Of a stretch of DNA of 64,000 bases, positions 53,823-61,049 are shown in pieces. Origin of the DNA: Thermobispora bispora DSM 43833 (GTDB lineage: Bacteria; Actinomycetota; Actinomycetes; Streptosporangiales; Streptosporangiaceae); the NCBI RefSeq assembly GCF_000092645.1, contig NC_014165.1:3286001-3350000 (forward strand). The letters are read 5' to 3'. Under the pieces are notes generated by a model that worked only from the letters and a program-made list of their open reading frames with translations, was not told the origin of the DNA and ran no database searches. The number at the start of each line of letters is the position of its first letter. Position 1 is the stretch's first letter. The translations under genes were made by a program, and so were the position numbers.

Positions 53823-55938
53823 GCCGTCCCCCGGTTTCCGCTTGGTCGCGCAGCTCCTTCAGACGATCTATCACTGACTGAACGTTGAAGGGAGGCGCGA
53901 AGTGCCCTGACGTCTCCTTACCCGTGAACGTGCCGAGCGTGAGCGCGGCGAACAGCGCCGTGACCGCGCCGATGCCCAGGACCACGGCCTTGGCCGTTCC
54001 CCCGTCGGGCACCAGGGCGGCGAGCGTCCGCTCGAGCTGGCCGGTCGGCGCGCGCACCCCGGGCCCGGCGCAGACCGTCCAGAGCGCCACGGCGAACCCC
54101 CAGCTCACCGCGGCGGAGGGGTGCATCGCGGTGACCAGGCTGTTGAGCAGCAGGGTCACCGCCGTCCCGAGCAGCGCCCCGTACGGGATGAGGGCGATCG
54201 TCACCAGGGCCGACCTGATGAGCGCGGCCGGGTCGGCGAGCACGCGCAGCACGCCGGCGGAGCCGGCCGGGTGCCCGGCCGCGAGCCGCCGGTGCGCGAT
54301 GTCGGCGGCGCGCAGCAGCACGACCGCCGGGAGCGTGATCAGCAGGGCCGGCTTGGGCATGAGGACGGCGAGCAGCCCCAGCGCGGCGAAGGTCAGCGCG
54401 GCCCCCGCCCGGTACACCCGGCCCCCGGCGGGCGCGGGCCGCGGGGTGGGGAACGGCGGCGGCGGTGCCGTGTCCGGGAGCTCGGAGGGGCGCAGCCGGA
54501 GCGTGGGGTCGACCTCCGGGCCGTGCGGCTCGCGTGGCGGCAGCCCGCCGGCCGGCCGCCCGCGGTCGGCGTACGGGTACGCGCCGGCCTGGCGGAGCTC
54601 CGCCGAGGTGACCCGCCGGGTCGGGATGTCCCCCTCGGCCAGCCCGGGGCCGGGGTGCGAGGGCGGCGTGTGGGGCGGGTGCGCGGGCGGCTGCGGGGTG
54701 ACCGGGCGGGAGTGCGCCGCCGGGGCCGTCCGTGCGCCCGGCGCGGTGCGCTGCCCCTCGGCGGGGGGCGCGCTCGCGCGGCGCAGGTCGTCGCCGGTCA
54801 CCCGCACGGTCGGGAACGGGTCCCCGGGCCCGGTCGTGGCGTCGCCGGTCCCCGGCGCGGCGGGCCGGTCCGCGGACATGCCGGTCTGCGGCATCGCGAC
54901 CATCCCGGTCTGCGGCATCGCGACCATGCCGGTGTGGGGCATCGCGGCCGTCCCGGCCTGCGGCGGGGCCGCCATGCCGGTCTGCGCCGCCGCGGCCCCG
55001 GCCGGGGGCGCGGCCGTCCCGGGCGCGGACGGCGAGGTGACGGCGGGGCGCGTCCGGGCGCCGGTGTCCGGTGCGGCGGGGCCACCGCCCGCCTCGCCGA
55101 GGTTCGGCACCGTGGTGATCATGTCGGGCCTGCGGGGCGCGCCGGACGGTGACCGTAACCGGGCCACCCACTGGGCGAGCTCGGCCGCGGTGGGGCGCTT
55201 CTTCGGGTCGCGGTTGAACGCGGCGCGCAGCACGGGCTGGAGGATCGGGGGCGCGGCGTCGATGTTCGCCCGCCCCGAGGTGATGTTGTAGAAGATCATC
55301 TCCAGCGTGCCGGTGCCGAACGGCGGCTCCCCGGTGGCCGCGAAGAGGATCGTTCCGGCCCAGGCGTGGATGTCCACCTCGGGGCCGGCCTCGCCGCCCT
55401 GGATGATCTCCGGGGCGAGGTAGCCCGGGGTGCCGATGAACATGCCGGTCTGGGTGAGCCGGGTGGCGTCGACCGCCTGGGCGATGCCGAAGTCGATCAG
55501 CACGGGGCGGCCGTCGACCATGAGCACGTTGCCGGGCTTGAGGTCGCGGTGCACGACCCCGGCCGCGTGCACGGCGGCGAGCGCCTCCGCCACCCCATGG
55601 GCCACCCGGAGCAGGGCGTCCAGCGGCAGCGGCCCCTCTTCCTTTACGATCTTGTCGAGCGAGGGACCGGGAACATAGCGGGTGACGATATAGGGGCGGT
55701 GGCCGGTGACGTCGGCGTCGAGGACCTCGGCGATGTACTCGCTGCGCACCCGGCGCATGGTCTCGACCTCGCGGGACAGCCGCCGGCGGGCGACGTCGTC
55801 CCCCGCCACCTCCGAGCGCAGCACTTTGAGGGCCACCTGCCTGCCGTACGGGTCGAGAGCGAGGTGGACCACTCCCATACCGCCCTCACCGAGCCGCCGC
55901 AGCAACCGGTATGGGCCCAGACGCTCGTCTTCTTTCAT
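53809..55938 (-). CDS. Membrane Ser/Thr protein kinase (third of three)
   Basis: 709-aa kinase, the first gene of the kinase cluster. Kinase domain at about 8-265 with GEGGMGVVHLA, VALK, HRDLKPGNV and LIDFGIAQ. A long low-complexity Pro/Ala/Thr-rich stretch (about 280-500) contains three tandem 24-bp units encoding MPQTGMVA-like repeats (54877-54948). About four to five membrane segments follow (505-690). The three kinases are paralogous in the catalytic part but differ in the tails, which suggests duplication and later change of the sensing parts. Confidence 0.9.
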   Translation of the reverse strand: MKEDERLGPYRLLRRLGEGGMGVVHLALDPYGRQVALKVLRSEVAGDDVARRRLSREVETMRRVRSEYIAEVLDADVTGHRPYIVTRYVPGPSLDKIVKEEGPLPLDALLRVAHGVAEALAAVHAAGVVHRDLKPGNVLMVDGRPVLIDFGIAQAVDATRLTQTGMFIGTPGYLAPEIIQGGEAGPEVDIHAWAGTILFAATGEPPFGTGTLEMIFYNITSGRANIDAAPPILQPVLRAAFNRDPKKRPTAAELAQWVARLRSPSGAPRRPDMITTVPNLGEAGGGPAAPDTGARTRPAVTSPSAPGTAAPPAGAAAAQTGMAAPPQAGTAAMPHTGMVAMPQTGMVAMPQTGMSADRPAAPGTGDATTGPGDPFPTVRVTGDDLRRASAPPAEGQRTAPGARTAPAAHSRPVTPQPPAHPPHTPPSHPGPGLAEGDIPTRRVTSAELRQAGAYPYADRGRPAGGLPPREPHGPEVDPTLRLRPSELPDTAPPPPFPTPRPAPAGGRVYRAGAALTFAALGLLAVLMPKPALLITLPAVVLLRAADIAHRRLAAGHPAGSAGVLRVLADPAALIRSALVTIALIPYGALLGTAVTLLLNSLVTAMHPSAAVSWGFAVALWTVCAGPGVRAPTGQLERTLAALVPDGGTAKAVVLGIGAVTALFAALTLGTFTGKETSGHFAPPFNVQSVIDRLKELRDQAETGGRHVGY

Positions 55939-56034
55939 TGCCTAAGCACCATACCGACACAATGAACGCCCATGCTTGCACCATCTCGCCACAAGTCCGC
56001 TCATGGCAATGACCGGCAGTCCGGACATGGGCCA

Positions 56035-56550
56035 TCAAAGAGCCAGGGATAGGACCTCTGCTCCGGTCGCCTCGACGAGCGCCGCACCGGAAAGCGCCAG
56101 CTTGGAGCGGCGCAGCCCGCTGCCGATCACCACGAACGGCCGGCGCGTAACGTTTTCATCAACGAGCACCGGCCAGTCCTCCGGCAGCCCGATGGGCGTG
56201 ATGCCGCCGTACTCCATGCCGGTGAGCGACACGGCCTCGTCGTGCGGCGCGAACGACGCCTTCCTCGCCTCGAGGTGGCGGCGGACCACCCCGTTGATGT
56301 CCGCCCGGTGGCTCGCGAGCACCATCACCGCGGCGTACCGGGTCTGGCCGCCGCGCTTCGCGGCGACGATCACGCAGTTCGCGGAGTCCTCCGGCGCGAC
56401 GCCGTAGTGCGCGCAGAAGGCGGCCGTGTCGGCGAGCTCGGGGTCGATCGCGGCCACCTTGGCGTCGATCCCCTTGGCGGCCACGGCCTTGGCCGTCGGC
56501 TCGGCGAGCAGGTCGGGCCGGTCCGCGGCCGGCACCCATTCGAGAGCCAC
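56035..56550 (-). CDS. YbaK/ProX-type aminoacyl-tRNA deacylase
   Basis: 171-aa single-domain protein of the YbaK/prolyl-tRNA-editing family, which removes misattached amino acids (for example Cys or Ala) from tRNA. The GGITPIGLPEDWPVLVDENV block is the family hallmark, and the Lys in VIVAAKRGG is at the expected catalytic place. The GTG start is preceded by GAAGGGAGGG. Which tRNA it edits is not readable from the sequence. Confidence 0.85.
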   Translation of the reverse strand: MALEWVPAADRPDLLAEPTAKAVAAKGIDAKVAAIDPELADTAAFCAHYGVAPEDSANCVIVAAKRGGQTRYAAVMVLASHRADINGVVRRHLEARKASFAPHDEAVSLTGMEYGGITPIGLPEDWPVLVDENVTRRPFVVIGSGLRRSKLALSGAALVEATGAEVLSLAL

Positions 56551-56647
56551 TGCGCCCTCCCTTCACTCGGGCGGGCCGGCGTGCGCGCCCTGAGGCGCGG
56601 CACCGGTCCCGCGGGCCTGTCACGCTGACCACGGTATCCGCCCGGGA

Positions 56648-57490
56648 TCACCCGTAGATCCCGCTGCCGCAGGCCACCCCGCCGCCGATCATCGAGAAGA
56701 TCCCGAGGAGCGCCATGATCTCGTGATAGTCATCGGTGGTGAACTCGGTGTGGCGGGGCCCGGCCCGGCGGACCCCGGGCACGATCGCGCACGCGGCCGC
56801 GATCGCGGTCGAGTTCCACTCCACCCCCAGGGTGTACGGCGGGGGCACCACGTACGGGCGGAGCTCACCGAGCCTGCCGAGCGCCCGGGCGGCGGCCTCG
56901 CGGATCCTCCGGTGGGCGGCCTCGGGCGGGAGCAGCTCGGCGGAGAACCGGTCGATGCCCTTCTTGACCGCGACGGTCTCCACGTCCCCGAGCACCTCCC
57001 GGGCCTCCTCGCAGGCCGCCTCGTCCCCGGTCACGAGCGCCACGGGCACGCCGAGCGAGCCGGCGAAGCCGGCGACCAGCCGCGTCTCGCCGCAGATCTC
57101 GCCGTTGAGGTAGAGGTTGTGGATCTCCTTGCCCATCCACGTGTGGTTGAGCACCCCGTGGGCGACCCCGGCGCGCGCGTGGTACCCGATGAAGAACGCT
57201 GCCGCGAAGTCCGCGGTCAGGCCGTGCCCCATCCGGTACGGCTTGCCCGGCCCTCTGATCAGCGTGGCCCGGGGGTCGAGCAGGTCGATCCGGAGGTTCT
57301 TGGTCGAGCCGTGCGCGTCGTTGACCACCACGGCCCCGGCGCCGGCCGCGAAGGCGCCGTCGATCGCCGCGTTCGCGTCCCCCGTCATCAGCTCGCAGCC
57401 GCGCTCGTACCCCCGTCCGCCCTGCACCATCTCCTCGGGGTCGGTGAGGCCGGTCACCCCCTCCATGTCCACCGACAGGTAGATCTTCAT
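56648..57490 (-). CDS. M55-family D-aminopeptidase (DppA-like)
   Basis: 280-aa zinc peptidase of family M55. It has SVDMEGVTGL (Asp and Glu ligands), NDAHGST, GYHARAG and VLNHTW, and EICGETRLVAGFAGSLGVPVALVTGD. Known members release N-terminal D-amino acids and act on D-Ala peptides. No signal peptide is seen. The start codon overlaps the stop of the PP-loop gene (ATGA), so the two proteins are probably made together. Confidence 0.9.
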   Translation of the reverse strand: MKIYLSVDMEGVTGLTDPEEMVQGGRGYERGCELMTGDANAAIDGAFAAGAGAVVVNDAHGSTKNLRIDLLDPRATLIRGPGKPYRMGHGLTADFAAAFFIGYHARAGVAHGVLNHTWMGKEIHNLYLNGEICGETRLVAGFAGSLGVPVALVTGDEAACEEAREVLGDVETVAVKKGIDRFSAELLPPEAAHRRIREAAARALGRLGELRPYVVPPPYTLGVEWNSTAIAAACAIVPGVRRAGPRHTEFTTDDYHEIMALLGIFSMIGGGVACGSGIYG

Positions 57491-58713
57491 CGCTCCCCCC
57501 ACGTCTCCACCTGGCGGGCCTGGTCCTCGGTCATCAGGCCGACCTTCTGCACCAGGCGTGTCTCGACCTGTTCCCGCCAGGGCGGGGGGATCTCCTCGAG
57601 CGCGGGGGGATAGTAGTGGTCGAGCCAGCTCGTGGACTCGATCGTCGGCGCGAGGTACTGCGCGGCCTTGGCGAACGGGGTGTGCTCGATGCCGGGCACC
57701 CGGGCGCAGCCGTAGGCGACCATCTCCTGCCCGCCGTACGGCGGAGGCTGCTGCCACTTGCGCGCGGGGACGCTGTCGGCGGTGAGGGTGGTGCGGAGCG
57801 GGCGGCGCTCGATCGCCGCCTGGATCAGCTCCTTGTACAGGCACTTGCCGCACCGGCCGCACGGCCCGTCCCCGGAGCCGCGCAGGCACCAGCGGACCAG
57901 GTCGCGCAGGTCGGACTCGAGCGCGAGCCGCATGGTGACGGCCTCGCTCACCCCGCCGACCGGGAGCACCATGGGCAGCCCGGCCGCGGCGAAGAGCCGG
58001 CCCCACTTGCCGTGCGCCGCCCACATCGGGTTGTCCGGGGTGTACCGGTGCACGTAGCGGCCGCCGCCGAGCCAGCGGGAGCCGAGCTCGTACCCGAGCG
58101 CGACGCCGCCGAGGTCGAGCTCGTCGGCGAGGAGCAGCGCGCCCACGGTCACCGCGTGGTGCTCCGGGTATCCGGGGCGCGGGAAGCTGAGCACGAACTC
58201 CAGGTCGGACTGGACGACGGTCACGTCCCGGCCGGTACGGCGGGCGAGCTTGGCGAGCACGTCGGAGCGGTAGTGCGTCCACCGGTTCGGCACCCTGGGG
58301 TGGCTCACCCGCTGGAAGTGCACGAACGGGACGTCCGGGAAGATCGACGCCACGGCCATCGAGTCGGCGCCGCCGCTGTAGGAGAGGGCGAGGCGGCTCC
58401 CGGACCGGGGGTCCTCGCCGACCGGCCCGGCGTCCACGCCCCACCCGGTGCGGAGCGCCTCGGCGACCGCGGGGGAGATCGGCCGGTCGAAGGTCACCCG
58501 CCGCCGGGTCCACGGCGCCGCCACGGTCCACGCCGCCACGGCGAGGAGGTCGGGGTGGACGCTCGGCACCGGGTACGGCAGGCGGACGTGGCAGGAGTTG
58601 GTGCGCAGCTCGAGGCGCTGGCCGTCGGTGCAGGTCCCGGTGGTCTCATCCTCGGGGTCGAGCAGGAAGGCCAGCCGCCAGACGCCGTCGTCGTGGGTCC
58701 ACGTCACCCGCAC
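57487..58713 (-). CDS. PP-loop ATPase-like protein of unknown function
   Basis: 408-aa protein. Residues 1-105 are a domain I do not recognise. The adenine-nucleotide alpha-hydrolase motif SGGADS lies at 113-118. A cysteine cluster CGRCGKC (Cys 285, 288, 291, with Cys 276 before) could bind zinc, as in QueC-like proteins. PP-loop enzymes adenylate an acid or a carbonyl before attack by a nucleophile. The substrate is unknown. It is coupled to the M55 D-aminopeptidase by a 4-nt overlap and follows the coiled-coil gene by 6 nt. A GTG at 58707 is an alternative start. Confidence 0.7.
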   Translation of the reverse strand: MRVTWTHDDGVWRLAFLLDPEDETTGTCTDGQRLELRTNSCHVRLPYPVPSVHPDLLAVAAWTVAAPWTRRRVTFDRPISPAVAEALRTGWGVDAGPVGEDPRSGSRLALSYSGGADSMAVASIFPDVPFVHFQRVSHPRVPNRWTHYRSDVLAKLARRTGRDVTVVQSDLEFVLSFPRPGYPEHHAVTVGALLLADELDLGGVALGYELGSRWLGGGRYVHRYTPDNPMWAAHGKWGRLFAAAGLPMVLPVGGVSEAVTMRLALESDLRDLVRWCLRGSGDGPCGRCGKCLYKELIQAAIERRPLRTTLTADSVPARKWQQPPPYGGQEMVAYGCARVPGIEHTPFAKAAQYLAPTIESTSWLDHYYPPALEEIPPPWREQVETRLVQKVGLMTEDQARQVETWGER

Positions 58714-58719
58714 GGATCG

Positions 58720-59082
58720 CTACCCCGCCTGCCGCGCCTCGGTGGCCAGGCGCGCCCGCAGCTCGTCGATGGCCTGCCAGACGCGCACCTCGTTCTGGAG
58801 CACCTTGTCGAGCGCCGCGGCGGTCTCGGTCGCGAGGCGGTGCGCCTCGGCCACCCGGGGATCGGAGGCCGGCGCGGCCTGGGCCGGCCGCCCTTCGGCC
58901 GCCTTACGGAGCCGGTCGACCTCCTCGCGCAGCCCGACGAGCTCGCGGCGGAGCATGTTGATCTCCCAGAGCGTGTCCTTGATGTCCCGCCGGTGGGAGG
59001 TCGCGGTGACGTACCGGGCGTCTAATCGGGCCAGCAGCCATCTCCGCACGGGCGCGAGCGCGCGCACGACGATCCGTCTCAT
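58720..59082 (-). CDS. Small basic coiled-coil protein
   Basis: 120-aa protein. The N-terminus is Arg-rich (MRRIVVRALAPVRRWLLARL), followed by a predicted coiled coil (INMLRRELVGLREEVDRLRK), an Ala/Pro linker and a second helix. No catalytic motif. The ATG at 59082 was preferred; a TTG at 59103 is possible. Only 6 nt from the PP-loop gene, so it probably belongs to that transcription unit. Function not assigned. Confidence 0.6.
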   Translation of the reverse strand: MRRIVVRALAPVRRWLLARLDARYVTATSHRRDIKDTLWEINMLRRELVGLREEVDRLRKAAEGRPAQAAPASDPRVAEAHRLATETAAALDKVLQNEVRVWQAIDELRARLATEARQAG

Positions 59083-59129
59083 GTACCGCCACAATAGCCG
59101 CAATGTTCACGGCTCGGCGGCCTTGAAGA

Positions 59130-59903
59130 TCACCGTCCGGTGAACGTGGGCCGGCGCTTCTCCGCGAACGCGGTCAGGCCCTCCCGCGCGTCCTGCGTGG
59201 CGAACAGCCCGGAGAACTGCAGCCGCTCGATCTCCAGGCCGGTGTCGAGATCGGTCTCCAGGCCGCGGTCGATCGCCTGCTTGGCCGCCCGGAGCGCCAC
59301 GGCGGGCCCGTTGACGAAGCGGGCGGCGAGCTCGCGCGCCGCCGGGTACACCTCGGCGTCCGGCACCACCGTGTCGACGAGGCCGATGGCGAGCGCCTCG
59401 GCCGCGCCCACGTGCCGGCCGGTGAAGATCAGGTCCTTGGCCTTGGCGGGCCCGATGAGCCGGGACAGGCGCTGCGTCCCCCCGGCCCCGGGGATGATCC
59501 CGAGGGTGATCTCCGGCTGGCCGAGGGTGGCGCCCTCCCCGGCCACCCGGAAGTCGGCGCAGAGCGCGAGCTCGCACCCGCCGCCCAGCGCGTACCCGTT
59601 GATCGCGGCGATGACCGGCTTGCCGATCCGCGCGACCGCGGTGAAGCAGTCCTGGAGGACCCGGGAATGGGCCGCCATGTCCGCGTACGACATGGCGGCC
59701 ATCTCCTTGATGTCGGCGCCCGCGGCGAACACGTGCTCCCCGCCGTAGAGGATGACGGCGTGGACCTGCGGGTCCGCGTCGGCGATCCTGGCCGCCTCGG
59801 CCAGCTCGAGCTGCATCTGCCGGTTCAACGCGTTGAGCTTGGGCCGGTTCAGCCGGATGGTCGCGATGTGCTCGGCGACCTCGACCCCGACGAAGTCCCC
59901 CAT
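59130..59903 (-). CDS. Enoyl-CoA hydratase/isomerase family protein
   Basis: 257-aa crotonase-fold enzyme of beta-oxidation type. It has the oxyanion-hole segments FAAGADIKEM and GYALGGGCELALCAD, and PEITLGIIPGAGGTQRL with the first catalytic Glu. At the place of the second catalytic Glu of hydratases (EMVLTG in rat) it has DLIFTG, an Asp, so activity could differ. It sits between the unknown cluster and the glucan cluster and seems to have its own transcript. Confidence 0.88.
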   Translation of the reverse strand: MGDFVGVEVAEHIATIRLNRPKLNALNRQMQLELAEAARIADADPQVHAVILYGGEHVFAAGADIKEMAAMSYADMAAHSRVLQDCFTAVARIGKPVIAAINGYALGGGCELALCADFRVAGEGATLGQPEITLGIIPGAGGTQRLSRLIGPAKAKDLIFTGRHVGAAEALAIGLVDTVVPDAEVYPAARELAARFVNGPAVALRAAKQAIDRGLETDLDTGLEIERLQFSGLFATQDAREGLTAFAEKRRPTFTGR

Positions 59904-59954
59904 GCGCCGTCATCCTCCTTCGCTCGCTTCAGGGCACCACGATAGAGGCGCGCC

Positions 59955-61049
59955 TCAGCGAGCCAGCGGAAGCGTGCGCCGCGACGGGCGGATCGGGGCG
60001 CGGGCCGCCACCTTCTGGTAGATCCGTTCGTACCCCTCGACCATCACGGAGACGTCGAAGTTCGCCTCCACATGGGCCCGGATCGCCCGCGGGTCGAGCT
60101 CGTCGACGGCCTCGATCTTGGCGGGGATCTCGGCGAGGTCCTCGCAGACGTACCCGGTGACCCCGTTCGCCACCACCTCGGGCACCGACCCGCGGTTCAG
60201 CGCGACGACCGGGGTGCCGCAGGCCATCGACTCGATCATGACCATGCCGAACGGCTCCTCCCACTGGAGCGGGAAGACCAGGCACCGGGCCTTGGCGTAC
60301 AGCTCCCGCTTGAGCGTCGCGTCGGCCTCGCCCACGTACTCGGCGTCCGGCCCGAGCAAGGGGCGGACGTACTCGTTGAAGTACGCGTGCTCGATCTCCT
60401 CGGTGAGCTTTCCGGCGAGCACGATGCGCCGGCCGGCCGCCCGCGCCGCCTCGATCGCGAGGTGGGCGCCCTTGGTCATGTTGAACCGGCCGATCCAGAG
60501 CACCCAGTCCTCTTTGCGCTCGGTGTACGGGAAGGTGGAGACGTCCACCGCGTTGTGGACGCGCCCGACCCAGTTGAGATCGGGGGCGTTGGCCCGCTGC
60601 GCCCAGGAGATCGCGACCAGCGAGATGGCCTTGCCCATCGCCCGGTAGACGTCACCGAGCTCGCCGGTGACGTCCCCGTGACAGGTGACCACCGTGGGCG
60701 CGGACCGGCCGCCGGCGCTCAGCGGGCCGGCCAGCGAGTGGTCGTGGATGACGTCGGGGTCCAGTTCCTCGAGCAGGCGGTTGACCCGGGCGGCGTGGAG
60801 CACCTCGGGCAACGGCTCACCGATGCGGGACGACGGTGGCGTCTCGTAGGTCCGGTGGTCCACCCCGTCGCCCGCACCGATCAGCGTCACCTCGTGCCCA
60901 CGCCGCCGCAACCCCTGGGTCAGGTCGGCCACCATGGACTCGATGCCGCCGTACGCCTTGGGCGGGATGTCGTACCACGGCGGCGCGACCATCGCGATGT
61001 GCAATCTCTCGTGAGCGCTACGCTTTCTCCCTCCGCTGCTCGTCGTCAT
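59955..61049 (-). CDS. GT4 glycosyltransferase
   Basis: 364-aa GT-B fold retaining glycosyltransferase. The N-terminal part has PPWYDIPPKAYGGIESMV and the C-terminal GT4 motif has PLQWEEPFGMVMIESMACGTPVVA, with the EX7E-like glutamates. The donor is probably a nucleotide sugar. It overlaps the debranching-like gene by 32 nt and may take part in the same glucan pathway. A glycogen-synthase-like (GlgM/GlgA) role is possible but not proven. Confidence 0.85.
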   Translation of the reverse strand: MTTSSGGRKRSAHERLHIAMVAPPWYDIPPKAYGGIESMVADLTQGLRRRGHEVTLIGAGDGVDHRTYETPPSSRIGEPLPEVLHAARVNRLLEELDPDVIHDHSLAGPLSAGGRSAPTVVTCHGDVTGELGDVYRAMGKAISLVAISWAQRANAPDLNWVGRVHNAVDVSTFPYTERKEDWVLWIGRFNMTKGAHLAIEAARAAGRRIVLAGKLTEEIEHAYFNEYVRPLLGPDAEYVGEADATLKRELYAKARCLVFPLQWEEPFGMVMIESMACGTPVVALNRGSVPEVVANGVTGYVCEDLAEIPAKIEAVDELDPRAIRAHVEANFDVSVMVEGYERIYQKVAARAPIRPSRRTLPLAR

